Position numbers and translations under genes: made by a program | Source of the DNA: Mytilus trossulus | Lineage: Eukaryota; Mollusca; Bivalvia; Mytilida; Mytilidae | Direction: 5' to 3' | DNA: 64,000 nt | NCBI RefSeq assembly: GCF_036588685.1 | Contig: NC_086381.1 | Span: forward strand, 68,393,436-68,457,435 | The notes under the pieces: model-generated | The model's database searches: none | Told to the model about the DNA's origin: nothing | Seen by the model: the letters and a program-made list of their open reading frames with translations, nothing else | Shown: piece after piece, positions 13,901 through 25,659 of the stretch | How positions within the stretch are numbered: the stretch's first letter is position 1 | Layout of the letters: each line of letters starts with the position of its first letter

Positions 13901-16900
13901 CTCTATTTTTCTATCTTTATATTTTCTTACCCAAGAAAATAAGATAAATCAACAATTCTAAATTAACTTACATGTTATACCCTATACCAAATTTTGCAAT
14001 ATCTTTGTTCTTCTAGTTTTTAAATCATAGGGCAGAGCAAATTTGAAACTTTTCTAAAGTTGTTTAATTCATTAAGATCTAAGAATGATACCTCAACCCT
14101 TTCATTCATATATTAAAAGGCAAATGACATTTTTTTTGCTTTCTTTGATTTACAGGGTTGTGAGTGGGCTTTTACAACAGCCAGTAAATTAAAACGACAT
14201 CAAGCCAAACACACAGGAGTCAGAAAGTGGGTGTGTGATCTCTGTGGTAAAGCCTTCATGAGATCTGAGCATCTCAAAGGTCATAAAATCACACATTCAG
14301 GGGATAAACCATTTGCCTGTCCTGTTGAAGGTAAGCAAACAAACCTCCTTTTCTAAAGAGCTTCGAAACAACATATATCTTTTACTGAAAACTAAATTTT
14401 AGGTTTGCAGAAATAGGGGAGATTATTGAAAACAGCAATTAAAAAGAATTGATTTTCAGAATTTATCTTTGTGATCATATTCACTGCATTGTTAGTAGCC
14501 TGATTCTGATGCATTTTTATGGCAGAAATAAAACCTAACGATGATTTAATGCGAAATTTTATTTGCTGATGTTATTATTACCAGAGCAGAAAGTAGAAAA
14601 GTGTTGTCAGAAACAAAGCTAGGGCGCATAATCTGTATTTTTATCATTTTGCAGTTTTGACACTAAATTTTCAACTGTATTTTGCGTGCTTACTTTTGAT
14701 AAAAGTGGTTGAATTTTTTAGACAACATTAGACTTTAAAATTGCAAAGACTAATCCGCTGTAGGTTGGAATAATGTAAATTGATTAATGTCTATTTCAGG
14801 ATGTGGTATTAAATTCACTGCCAAAAGTAGTTTATTTGTTCATATCAAGAAGCATGAGAATGGTGGAAAGAAAGTGATGTACCACTGTCCAATGGAGGGA
14901 TGTCTGAAAAAATACTCTAACAAACCCTCACTGAGGGCTCATATTGTCAAACATGTTAAACAGGTGATGTCTGAGGGTAACAGTACACAGGCTGACAACA
15001 TAGATATCATGCCTTACCTAGACAATGATCTGCCTGATATTGGACTACTGGCATCTATAGATGGACCCAATTCTTCAGGTATTTAAACTTATAAGATGTG
15101 GGATACTGATTTATGTGCTAAAGCATGTGTTTTTAGATTTTCATAAATGTATCATTTCCAATGTGGTTGGGGGAGGATATTAGAATAAATTCTCAATAAG
15201 ATCAGAATTATTTAGAGATCGAATTCATATATTAATTAGTACAACAGAGTAAGTATAATCATGGTATTAAATAGTAATATCCTAAATAGAAAAAAATATT
15301 TAAGGATTTTGTTTTTTTAAATCGATAAAGAGCATAGAACAAAGCAATATAAAAAAGATAGACAAAGTAAACAGTTTGTGCTACTTGCACAAAACGTTCT
15401 GACCAACTAATCATCTTAATACCTTTCCAGGATGGTTAGATATATTATACATCATTTATTCCAAAGGTCAAAGTTTTAAAGATATTTTGGCATTTACAGT
15501 AGGCAACAACAATTTGTCAATTGATCATTTTTAAAAGGGACAACACTAAGATTTATAAATTTCCATCTTTATTTTTAGAAGTTCCAGATGGTCAACCAGA
15601 AGTGACTGATACAGACTGTCCTCAGAATGCCCCAGTCCAAGAAACTTCCTCTGGACAAGTGATGATAGATCCATCCGAATTTATAGCATCTTCTGGTAAG
15701 ATTCAATCGCATTTATAATTGAAGGTAGTTTTCTAGTGATGAAAACTAAAATGTGAATTTAGTGTACACCATTGCTTCAGACTTGTCATTTAATCTCTTG
15801 TGTGATACCTCTTCTTATTTAAAAAAATGTTTTAGTAATAATAATATATTTTTGTTGGCCATAACACTCTCATTCTAAAAACAGATTTTTATGATTTCAT
15901 ATGAACAGAAAAAGATATGTTAGAATTAATTTAAGACTAAAAGGAAATACCCCCAAAAAAATGTTAAATATGAAATTACAAGGATAGCTAGCAAAATTAT
16001 AAAACAAAAAAGTTCAATGTATCTGATTGTCAAAACAAATGTTTTAATGTATGACATTCAGATAAACATTAAAAGCAGGATTATTATATATTCTATGGCT
16101 TCCATATTAGCCATTTATACCTATATTACTTATTCTCTGCTGGTGTTTCAGATAGTAGAGTTTTTCATGTCTTCAGACTGTTTGAAATGAATCGGAGCTC
16201 GTAAGGAATTGCTCATCTTTCAAATGAGCATTGAGGGACACCTTTGATATTAAAACTGTCATCTCAAAGTAGGCAATCCTGTAATACATGTAATCAGAAA
16301 AATTGGAAAAGATGATTCACATATACAACCAAGATCTGTACATCTCCAAGTTGGTTTCTATTCTCTAACTTCAGTTTGCCTCAACAGAAGGTTCTGAAAC
16401 GTCTACACAATGCTTATTACCACAATACACAGATCAAGCTTGAATTTTGGTGATGTCTCTTTTACTATTCTAGAGTTATGCCTCTTTACAAATAGAAATA
16501 TTGCTTAAGTTATCAACAAATAAGGACATGGATTGATTTAGAATTTGAAATATTGTAAAATCATATGTGTATTGCTGATAAACTGTGTTAATTTCTGAAT
16601 GTCTTTTGGTATCTGTGTAAAGTATTTTATCTATTTGCAGGTATTTCAGAAACATCATTCATTACAACAGATAGTGGTGATGTCCAACAGATAAGTCCTG
16701 ACGTCATCAACCAGATCCTATCCTCCATGGAACGGCAGGATCAGATGGCCACCACTACTACTGACACAATAGTGACACCCTCACCTAGCACCAAGACAAA
16801 AGGTAAACTTGTAATCCAAATAAATACTGAAATAAATGAACATTGATCATCTATGCTGCTTAATTTATTTGATAAAAATGAATATTCATCAAAGCTTGTT

Positions 16901-19900
16901 AAACAGATGGATTAAGATTTACCTGTTTCAGTCATGTTTGGCATGTTGAAAGGGGAGATATATGTTGTGCTTAATTTATTTGCATTATGAGAACATTATA
17001 CTTTAATACTAGAAATACAATTTCCATGATCAGTATTTTTCATCAAAAGTAATACATTTGTAAGTAAAATTGTATTTTAGCATGATGTCACAATGGTCAA
17101 ATAGGTGAAGGAAAACTTGTAGGATAAAATGCAACTGTATTAAGAAAAAGAAAGCATTGATGAAAACAAGATATTAAGACTCTTATGTTAGATTTGCTGG
17201 AGACCAAATATTTTTAGAGCCCAGTATATGAAATATTTAAAGTCATCAACATTCTACATTGTCTAAATATGAATACATTACAATCTGGTCATTGTCAGAT
17301 TAAAATATATTTATCTTATAGGAGCAATGTCCAGTAGTAAATCAGGTGGTTCAGCAAGGACAGATTACCATGGTAACCATCTGATGAGTGAGAGAGCAAA
17401 GAAAAGAAGAAACAAGGAGGCATCATCCACTGCAACTGGTGACACTTCATTCCAAGGTAAATATTATTTAACAATGTTGATTTATTACTTTGTTGATTGT
17501 ATTACATCTGCTGTTAAATTTTTAATGCATGCTCACATACAGTTAAGATTTTGGATTGGAACCAAGGGCAAATAATTTTGATTGTGTGATGGTTATAGGG
17601 TGCAATCAACAGTTTTTATAGGCCCGTCTAAAGACCAAACGTAATATGGTATCAACGTTCATCCATTGTCCACTGCTTCCACCAGCTTTTATGAAACTTT
17701 GTTGAATTGTTTATATCTATTGACGTAAGCTCCCTTTCCATTTTTATCAAAATATCAGATTTTTTGTTTCCATGTTGTGAAGTTTTCTCCTTAAAAAAGG
17801 GGAATTTTTCCAGTTTTCAGACAATAACTCAAAAATGCTTCCATCAAATTTAATGAAACTTTGGTGAATTGTTTATATTTATTGACATGTGTTCCCTTTC
17901 CATTTTTATCAATTTTAGATTTTATGTTTCTGTGTTATTAATTTTTATGCTTAAAAAATGGGTGGTTTTCCAGTTTTCATACAATCACTCTAACACTTTC
18001 ACAAACTTTTGTGAATTGTTTTGACTTGTGCTACCTTTCAAAAATTTAAAGAAAATGATCAACTATAGGTCACTATATGGCCTACAACAATAAGCAAATC
18101 CCATACCGCACACTCAGCTATACAAGACCCTGAAATTTAAGACAAATGTTAACAATTCAAATGAGCAAACTAACAGCCTAATTAATGTACAAAAAAAATC
18201 ATTTAAAGCATAAAGACAAGCTGAAAGGGCAACAGGCATATCATGCACTTGTAGCGCAGCTCTTTATTTTCTATGAAGTCATATTTTGAGGGACCATGAA
18301 TGATTGACCCTTAATGGTGGTAATGTTAATAAAGATACTTGTATAAAACTAGATATCACTAGAATCGGAATTTTATCTAGTTTATAAATTTCATAGATTT
18401 TTACCTTGTAAAATTTATCTTTCAAATGCTTCAGTGTTCATTCGCCCCCCTCAAAACATTAATCTATTTTTAACCGGATTTTTGTAACAAAAATGTAGGT
18501 TATTGATTTGGGGATGCACGGCGGGCAGTCAGGCGTGCGGTAACCAAATGTTGTCCGTGCATTTACTCATGAAATGTTCAACCAAAGCTTCCCAAATTTG
18601 AATATGTTGTTAATGATGACAAAATGGAGGTCAAGTTCCATAATGACGATTTTGACTTATACCATTCAGGAGTTATGGTTCTTGAAAGATTGAAAAATGG
18701 CTTTTCCAGTCGTGTCTGTGCATTTACTCATGAACTGTTCAACCCAAGCTTTTCAAATTTTAATATGTTGTTACTGATGACAAAATGAAGGTCAAACTTA
18801 ATAATGTAGATTTTGACTTTTACTGTTCATCAGTTATGGTTCTTGTGATATTGGCCTGACACAAATAAATGTTAATAGATCCGGTTTGCTGTCTCTTGTT
18901 TTAAAATATTTCAATCATTCAACCTATTTTAATTGAAGCTAGTTAATATATGTTTACAATCAAATACAAAAAACGTGGTAACTTTTGCACCAATTGTGTT
19001 GAAAAAAAGGGACTTCCCTCCATATCTATTTTAAGTCGTGGGGAATAACCCTTAATTTTTTTATACGAAACTATATAGGACCCATGGGTTGTTGGAAGGT
19101 CAGCACAAAACAAAATAGATTTATACAATATTGTTTGTATTTTATACTTGCAGATTCAGCAGAGAAGAATAACTATATGACAAATTCCTTCACTTCAGGT
19201 GATGGCATGACATCTAGAGGGATTACATTCCGAGATCCAGAGACAGGGGTGTTGTATCTACAAACCCAGCTATTACAGGTTAGTTCATATGAGGGTTGTT
19301 AGAAGATCATGTTTGATTTGGTCTCTACTTCTGTAATTGTTAATCATTAAAAATTTTAATATTTGTTTTAAAGAAAAGAATATAGATAATTTATTAAATT
19401 CAACAAAAAGAGAAAGCTTGAATACATTGTTTCCTCATATTGTATCTACATGTATTTTCTAAACCACAAAAATTCAGGAAAATATGTAATTGACCATTAA
19501 TGATAGAATTCTTGGAGTTTGATCACTTTATTTAAACTACTTCAGTGGGTACGCTTTAAGGAGGTTGGTTTATTATTTTTTATGGAGAACCACAAATTTA
19601 AACATTAAACAAAGTACTTATTTTCTAAAGTCTTCTATGCAGACTTTTCTAAACCACTAAATCATATATCTATGAATATATATATTTGTTCCTCAATCGA
19701 TGAAAATTAATTCATGGAAATAAAAAATTACTGTGTACAATAAGATTACTTAATGTGAGGAATTTGTCTCTAAAATAACCCAGTTATCCTTGATTAATAA
19801 TTATTTAACTTTTTAAAGTAAATTTCTCAAAATGCACTGTGCGACACTTATAAAATTAGTAGCTGGCAATGATTATCCTACCTTTGTGGTATGAATTTAA

Positions 19901-20336
19901 AAAATGTGAACTATAGTCAAGTCACAACTTCTCCATAGATTAAAATGAATATAATGCAAGAAGAGGTTGTTATGAATCAATTATGATTCCAAAGCAGGAT
20001 ACCAAGAAAAATCAAATAAAATGCTTGGAAGCTTTATAGGAACAAAGGATTATTGCAGAATGAATAATAGTAGTTTTACACAAGTTTGTCCTCATTCAAA
20101 TGTGCATATCCAATCATTTGAAAACTTGTTACTTAAGTTTTATAATTCGTATATAGTGAACATTGGTTCCAAATTATATTTTCTTTTTAAAGGATGACCC
20201 ACCAAATATGGATATGTACTGTGAAGACCAAGAGATTTCTCCTGACCTGCCAGTGACTTCGTGTACGCCTTTACATGACAATTCTTCTATACCAGAATTT
20301 ACTGAGTCCACGATAAACTTGCAAGATTTAGAGTAG
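7925..20336 (+). CDS. ZXD-family C2H2 zinc-finger transcription factor (ZXDA/B/C-like), 945 aa
   Basis: Thirteen coding exons: 7925-8927, 10959-11059, 11419-11547, 12098-12187, 12545-12726, 13270-13465, 14156-14330, 14800-15078, 15579-15695, 16641-16802, 17322-17456, 19154-19278, 20193-20336. All introns are GT-AG and the frame is kept throughout. Residues 1-381 are acidic then Gln/Thr-rich. Ten C2H2 fingers follow at about 382-404, 412-434, 442-464, 472-494, 503-525, 534-556, 564-586, 594-614, 622-644 and 655-677. Nine are CX4CX12HX3H; finger 8 is CX2C. Linkers include TGERPF and TGEKPY. Residues 678-945 are acidic and Ser/Thr-rich, ending INLQDLE. Ten fingers and a long acidic tail match vertebrate ZXD proteins (about 800-860 aa), nuclear transcription factors whose ZXDA/ZXDC members assist CIITA-driven transcription in mammals. 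DNA targets here are unknown. The start is the first in-frame ATG of the long exon. Confidence 0.9.
8983..9062 (+). repeat. Family S copy in ZXD-like intron 1
   Basis: Carries ATTGCCAATGAGACC, AACTCTCCACAAGAGACC and TATAGGTCACCGTA in the family order. It begins about 55 bp after the end of exon 1. Confidence 0.7.
9585..10220 (+). mobile_element. Reverse-transcriptase retroelement relic, 3' part
   Basis: The open frame at 9590-9913 encodes KLYDKRDDF, SSNIPAAPAYG, YISQLIRYYS, DFLDRGLLLTRKLLNQ and LKSSLRKFYG. This is the segment just downstream of the RT catalytic box in the related minus-strand relic at 280-910. The 3' tail continues to about 10220. The RT catalytic core itself is absent, so the insertion was 5'-truncated from the outset. 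It lies in intron 1 of the ZXD-like gene, on the same strand, and should be spliced out. Confidence 0.75.
13608..13888 (+). mobile_element. Family T MITE with TTAA ends
   Basis: Bounded by TTAAGGTGGTACC on the left and GGTACCACCTTAA on the right, giving terminal inverted repeats directly next to TTAA. The inside carries GGGAGATAACTCTGT. Related copies are at 23395-23609 and 45802-46051 (inverted). TTAA at both ends fits piggyBac-type target duplication, but no transposase is present. It sits in intron 6 of the ZXD-like gene. Confidence 0.82.
16350..16500 (+). repeat. Family J repeat unit in ZXD-like intron 9
   Basis: Holds ACACAATGCTTATTACCACAA followed within about 60 bp by CTAGAGTTATGCCTCTTTAC. 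The same order of words recurs in HTRA2-like intron 4 at about 42280-42560. Shares the GAGTTAT core with other families in the window. Confidence 0.6.
17617..18035 (+). repeat. Family F tandem repeat, period about 162 bp
   Basis: GAAACTTTGTTGAATTG at 17693 and GAAACTTTGGTGAATTG at 17855 mark successive units, with a decayed third unit near 18005. The head at 17619 (GGCCCGTC...AGACC) resembles a worn hairpin. In intron 11 of the ZXD-like gene. Confidence 0.7.
18055..18250 (+). repeat. Family S copy in ZXD-like intron 11
   Basis: Carries the internal part of family S: ACTATAGGTCAC, CAAATCCCATACCG, CAGCTATACAAGACC and AACTAACAGCCTAATTAATG. The leading AGATGTGGT part is missing. Confidence 0.7.
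18470..18870 (+). repeat. Family C hairpin-headed tandem repeat, period about 161 bp
   Basis: Starts with AACCGGATT and the small palindrome ATTTTTGT-A-ACAAAAAT (18478-18494). A GGCGGGC-rich bridge follows, then two units beginning GTCCGTGCATTTACTCATGA (18553) and GTCTGTGC (18714). Each unit ends with AGTTATGGTTCTTG. One of several hairpin-plus-ladder families in the window. Confidence 0.75.
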
Positions 20337-20455
20337 AATATATATTCCATAAGTTATTGGGTCGCAATAAACTTTCAAGATCTGGAGTAGATTATCTATT
20401 AAAATTTACTGGGTACTAGAAACTAACGTGATCTGGAGTAAATCATTACAGCTGA
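20298..20455 (+). repeat. Imperfect triplication of the ZXD-like C-terminal codons
   Basis: The last coding segment (TTTACTGAGTCC...GATTTAGAGTAG) is followed by two decayed copies in the 3' UTR, at about 20353 (TCAAGATCTGGAGTAG) and 20405 (GTGATCTGGAGTAA), with a period of 52-56 bp. The first copy supplies the real stop. Confidence 0.7.
20366..20371 (+). terminator. Possible poly(A) signal AATAAA, ZXD-like gene
   Basis: The first AATAAA after the stop is only 30 bp away and inside the duplicated segment. Another lies at 21760-21765. The 3' UTR could therefore be short or about 1.4 kb; the sequence does not decide. Confidence 0.3.
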
Positions 20456-21232
20456 TTATACTGCCTTGTTACAGGCATTAATTACAAACTGGTCAAGCAA
20501 GCATTTATCATTATACAATAGAATGATCTGATGTGGTTTGTTTTGTTAGGCCAAAAAAAAATATATGTCTGTTTCCTGCTGCCAAGGCAATTAAATCAGG
20601 GTTGGTAGGTCAGATTTTTTTTTTTTTAATTTTTGCACTCCCTGTCAGATTTGCAGTCGGTTAAATGTCATGTTTGGTTAGTGTCCTGTACCCCAAAATG
20701 ATTTAATCCCTTTAAAGAAGCTTTAATTGAATAATCCTCCCAGTGCCGACATTTTTTAAACCTTAATTGTAGCACATTTGTGCTGGGAGCAGCCATTTAA
20801 TTGTTTTGTTATAGTAAGATACGGATCTGGTTCGGACCTGAAAAGATTTGAATAAAAAGATCTAGGGTCGGTTGGGGAAACAGGAAACCGACATATATTT
20901 TTTTTTGGCCTTACATTTGACCAATTTGTAACTTTTACCATCTAATTGTGAATTTTGAAGGGCTTGCATGCATGTCAGAAGCTCATCTAGTGAAATGGCA
21001 ATATTGTAACTTCAAAGTTCTGATCAACATGATCAATATGTTTATCTGAATGTAACTTTGTAGCTATTTCAGATGAATTGATTCTTGGTCTCATCATTTT
21101 CTAAGTTTAAATCATGCCTAAATTGTCTTAATGCAACATTTATTTCTGAAAATACTACATACAGTAGAAAATGTGATAATGATTTAAAGAACACTGGCAT
21201 ATATCATGGCCGCAATGATAATTTATTTTATG

Positions 21233-21450
21233 TCAATGAGTGTGTAGCTAAAGATAATATCTTTTGTTAGCTTGCTTGCTAGCTGAACCCTCCTTTAAGA
21301 GTAGACAAGTTTGACAGATAACAAAACTATCTGTCTGTAGGACTAGGCTACTTCGAAAGGAGGGTAGTAAACCTTACTTAACAATGACTTCACGGTTCAG
21401 CTAGTAAGCAAGCTAACCAAGGATATTACCTTTAACTACATACTCATTGA
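21233..21450. mobile_element. Fold-back (MITE-like) element, about 218 bp
   Basis: The left arm from 21233 (TCAATGAGTGTGTAG...GCTAGCTGAACC) and the right arm ending at 21450 are reverse complements over about 57 bp with a handful of mismatches. An inner pair, CCCTCCTTT and AAAGGAGGG, forms a second nested stem. There is no coding capacity. It lies about 900 bp downstream of the ZXD-like stop. Confidence 0.82.
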
Positions 21451-22569
21451 AATCTGCTGTAATTAAAAAGATTTAAATTTTATATAATCCAAAGGAATAT
21501 TTTCCTTGTTTACTTTTTGTTATAATTTAGGGTTAATTTATTCAGTTATAGGCACAACTGACAAGAATTTGATTTACAACAAAATGCACATTTTATAGTG
21601 CACAAAATAAAATTATCTTTGAATTTTGTATTAATGTATTTTGTAAGACTTTGTGATTAATGTTGACTTTTGAAACAAAAGTGCTATTATATTCAATATA
21701 ATGTACATTATAATTTTGAATGTGCAATATTCCTGTAGTTATAGCTGTTTTAAAAAAGGAATAAAGTGATCAAAGATTTATTGGAAATTCTGTTGGCCCA
21801 ATAAAATCAACAGAAATTTTATGTATGATTGTAGCAATTGATTTTCTATTAAACTATGATAAAAATATTAGGAATCAAACATGCACAGAATTTTCTAACA
21901 ATTGAATCGGCTAAATAAATCGGTACTTTGTTAAGAGGCAACACACAACAAGTAAAAAGAAATTGTTTAAAAAACAACTGAATATTTTGATCACTGGAAA
22001 TATTTGCTAGTAATTTTACATTAGGCATTACAGATCTGTAAACAATGAAAGTATTTAATGGTACAAATGTAATTCTGCACATCCAGTTCTTATACATTTT
22101 AAAGAATACTGTTTGGGATTGCTTTAATTTCACAATTTTCAGTTCGGAATAAATTAATATTTAAGTATAAAATGATGTTTATAGGAATACTATTATTTCC
22201 AATGCAATTTATACTACAAAAGTTTTGTGTTGTCTGTAAAATTGTTTCTGAAATGTGTAGAACAATTGTCGTGTATTTTGTAAGATTGAATTGTGAATAA
22301 GCAGGTTTTACTGCATACTTCATATAGAATGGTTTTTCCATTCATCATTTAGAATTGTATTTTGTTACAATTATAGATGATATATTGTTATAAATAAATC
22401 TGTTGTCAGTTATATTTGTTTTCTTACAAATGCCTCCTGAAAGTCGTATAGATTATTGATACGAGAAACATTTTATACCAAAACCAATTTACCTATTTAC
22501 CAAATTCTGTTTGCACATCCCTCCATTTTGTGTATCTATAGTTGGAATAATCAAATTACTGTTTACTTT

Positions 22570-23075
22570 TATATGTCTCTTACTGAGTAAGTGGAAGGGG
22601 ACTTTAGGTTTGTCTGTCAGTCCAGCAAATCAGTTGTGTACACTTTTTTTGTGCATTCTTAAAGATATTGATTGGAAAATTGGTATATAGTTTAATCATG
22701 ACAAGCTACAGATGAAGATGGAGTTTTGTTCTGGTCTGATGATTTTGTGAAGAGTTATGATCCTTGGACTTGAAAAATTCTCTTAAAAAAACAGTTTTCT
22801 ACACTTTCCATCAAGATATTGATTGGAAACTTTGTATATAGTTATATCATGACGAGTTATAGACCAAGTTTGAATTTGATTTCAGTCAGAATATTTGTAC
22901 AGAGTTATGCTCCTTGAACTAAGGAAATTCACTAATATAATCAGTTTTCAACAATAATTATCATCATGCTTGAAGATATTGACTTGATATCTGTTATTTA
23001 CATATAGTCTACACCATGACAAGTTAGAGATCAAGTTAGAATTTGGTTCCATTACTATGAATTTTTAACTGGTAG
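22570..23075 (+). repeat. Family G tandem repeat, period about 150-160 bp
   Basis: GATATTGATTGGAAA occurs at 22664 and 22815 and a decayed version at 22975. The first two units contain AGAGTTATGATCCTTG (22751) and AGAGTTATGCTCCTTG (22901). The array is preceded by a GTCTGTCAGTCC simple stretch. Between the ZXD-like and HTRA2-like genes. Confidence 0.8.
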
Positions 23076-23079
23076 GGAA

Positions 23080-23180
23080 GGGAAATGGGGAATGTGTCAA
23101 AGAGACAAACAACCCAACCAAAGAGCAGATAACAATCTAAGGCCACCAATGGGTCTTCAATGATCTTCAATGGAGTAAGA
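23080..23180 (-). repeat. Short retroelement-like 3' tail
   Basis: AATGGGGAATGTGTCAAAGAGAC is the reverse complement of a phrase near 62910-62950 (GTTGTTGTCTCTTTGATACATT...CCATTTCC). Recurrence on both strands marks a dispersed element end; its class cannot be assigned from this fragment. Confidence 0.5.
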
Positions 23181-23394
23181 AAATCCTGCACCTTGAGGCG
23201 TGCATCCGCTGAACCCTAAACAAAAATAAACTAGTTCAGGGATAATGGACATCATATTAAACTGAAATATATAAAAGAAACGAAAAATAAAAATCATACA
23301 AGACTAACAGAGGCTCTTGACGTAGTTTAAAAGAAGTCTGAGTCCAATGTCAGAATAGGTAACAAAATGACAATGATCCATAAATTAAGGTGGT

Positions 23395-23609
23395 ACCATA
23401 ACACTACAGGGAGATAACTCTGTAGAATCAGCTAAACCTTTTAATTACGTTGCGTTATGAAGGCAAGTTTAAGCCTCTCAATGATCTAAACTAGTGTTAG
23501 TCAAACTGCTATATAACCAGTGTAATTTTTCTGATAAAACTTTGTCAAAATTATATGAAAATTAAACGAGCCAAATTAATCTTAGTGACTGTGTTGGGTG
23601 CCACCTTAA
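23395..23609 (+). mobile_element. Family T MITE, second copy
   Basis: TTAAGGTGGTACC at the left end and GGTGCCACCTTAA at the right end, with the same GGGAGATAACTCTGTAG interior as the copy at 13608. About 65 bp shorter, from an internal deletion. Confidence 0.82.
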
Positions 23610-23854
23610 CAAAAGGGGTCTGTATTACCATGCAATACTCTCTGAATTCTTGTTTATTTGCAAGATTTTACATCTGGTTAATTCATTAATATAAGTGTAA
23701 AACAAGTATAAATTTTTGAACAAAATATGATTTTTTTGTACTTTCTTATGTACCATATCTCTTTACCATGAAATGAAATATATGGAAAGTGAAACTTTTA
23801 TTAGTCCTGATAAATGTCAAAAACAAGTTGCTGACTGGTTACAAATTCAATTCA

Positions 23855-24000
23855 ATTCAATTCTAATATTTATTGTCATATAAACTCTGAACAATAAGTT
23901 TGTGACAAATAATATAAACATACACAAAATACATTTAACAAACAAAAGCCATAATAAAACAAAAAGTAAAAAAGCAAAATATCTATATATGATATTTAAA
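23855..24000 (-). mobile_element. LINE-like 3' tail (minus strand)
   Basis: On the minus strand a TGACAATAAATATTAG stretch runs into repeated ATTGA pentamers (23850-23865). An AATAAA followed by a short tandem repeat is the usual tail of CR1/Jockey-like LINEs. No reverse-transcriptase frame is preserved. Confidence 0.45.
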
Positions 24001-24287
24001 TATATTTTACCCTGTCCTCAGTTCTAATGCCTGTTTAAAAAAGGACCATAAGGTTTCTACTAAAAAGATGTTGCTGAATTTGTGTTTGCTTTTGAATTGA
24101 AATATTTAACTGAATAGAATGAGATAATGATAATGTGTTAAAAATCCTTTATTAAAAATATGTGTGGGATCTTGCACAAGTCAGTTGAAAGCAATGTTGG
24201 ATAGTTGTGAAAATACAGCTACTATTTGAATATACATTTTAAGGGCTCAGCTATTTTCTTATTACTTGGAAGTCCACATCATTTTTA

Positions 24288-25640
24288 GCTCACCGGAGTC
24301 CAAAGGTCCCCATTTGAGCTTGTGCCATCACTGAAACAACTTCAAACTTTAACTAAATGTTCATATGGGTATCTTGTTTACCAATTGTATCCAAAGTTAT
24401 GATCCATTGACAAACATGGCCGTAATGGCTAAAAATATAACAAGGGGGTGCAAATGCAGTTTTTAGCTAGCTCATCTGGCCTGAAGGGCCAAGTGCACCT
24501 TTCTCATCACTTGGCGTCCGTTGTCCTTCGTCGTCGTTAACTTTTACAAAAATCTTCTCCTCTGAAACTACTGGGCCAAATTAAACCAAACTTGGCCACA
24601 ATCATCATTTGGGTATTTATTTTTTAAAATGAGTCCGGTGACCCGGCCAACCAACCAAGATGACTTAATTGGTGATTTTAAGGAAATTTTGCCGTTTTTG
24701 GTTATTATCTTGAATATTATTATAGATAGAGATACTGTAAACAGCAATAATGTTCAGCAAAGTAAGATCTACAAAAAAGTCAAAATGGTCAGTTGACCCC
24801 TTAAGGAGTTATTGCCCTATATAGTTACTTTTTGTAATCTTTTACTGAAACTGCATCGACAAATTAGACCAAACTTGTCTACATTCATCATAACCCTGCA
24901 TGCTAACCTATAGATGGCCGACATGACGAAAAATAGAACATATGGTAAAATGCAGTTGCAGTTGTTTGCTCATATCTCTGAAACCAAAGTATTTAGAGCT
25001 TTGACAATATAAAATTGTTCATTAAGTCAAGATCTATCTGCCCTAAAAAAAATCAGACCATTCAGGCAACCCGTTGTTTGGTTGTTGCCCCTGGGTGGTA
25101 ATTTTCAGAAAATTTTGCAGCCTTTGGTTATTATACTAGTAGATAGAAATAAACTGTAAAAAGCAATAATGAAAAGCAAAGTAAGACCTAAAGATAAGAT
25201 AACATGACGAAAATTTTACCCCGAAGGAGTTGTAGTCCTTTCATAGTAAATTTTGACATTTTTCATAATATTTGTAAAATTTTACAAACATTTTCCACTG
25301 TAACTATTTGGCCAAGTTCATTATAGATAAAGATAATTGTAAGCAGCAAGAATGTTCAGTAATGTAAGATCTACAAACACATCACCATCACCAAAACACA
25401 ATTTTGTCATGAATCCATCTGCGTCCTTCGTTTAATATGCACATAGACCAAGGTGAGCGACACAGGCTCTTTAGAGCCTCTAGTTGGCTTATATATCAGA
25501 AACTAAAGGATTTAGAGCAAATCTGACAAAAGGGTAATACTGAGGAAAATGTCACAATGTATCCACACTGAAATTTTCAGACCAACCTTTTGTTGGGTTG
25601 CTGCCACTAAATTGGTTTTTGTAAGGGACTTTTGCCTTTT
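24288..25640 (+). mobile_element. Family B element, outer copy, interrupted
   Basis: Begins near GCTCACCGGAGTCC and, after a 1.0-kb interruption at about 24469-25483, resumes with TTGGCTTATATATCAGAAAC and TTTAGAGCAAATCTGAC. Those words continue the GCAGTTTTT phrase left hanging at the interruption. The two flanks read as one element split by a second, related element. Confidence 0.65.
24469..25483 (+). mobile_element. Family B element, inner nested copy (Helitron-like 3' end)
   Basis: Head: AGCTCATCT, then the hairpin GGCC-TGAAG-GGCC (24478-24490) and a GTCCGTTGTCCTTCGTCGTCG bridge. Body: ladder units carrying ACCAAACTTGG and GGAGTTATTGCCCT. Tail: GGTGAGCGACAC, then the stem AGGCTCT-TT-AGAGCCT (25464-25479) directly followed by CTAG and T. 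A 3' hairpin followed by CTRR-T is the Helitron hallmark. No Rep/helicase frame is present, so if it is a Helitron it is non-autonomous. Confidence 0.65.
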
Positions 25641-25659
25641 TTGTTATTATTGAAGATGT

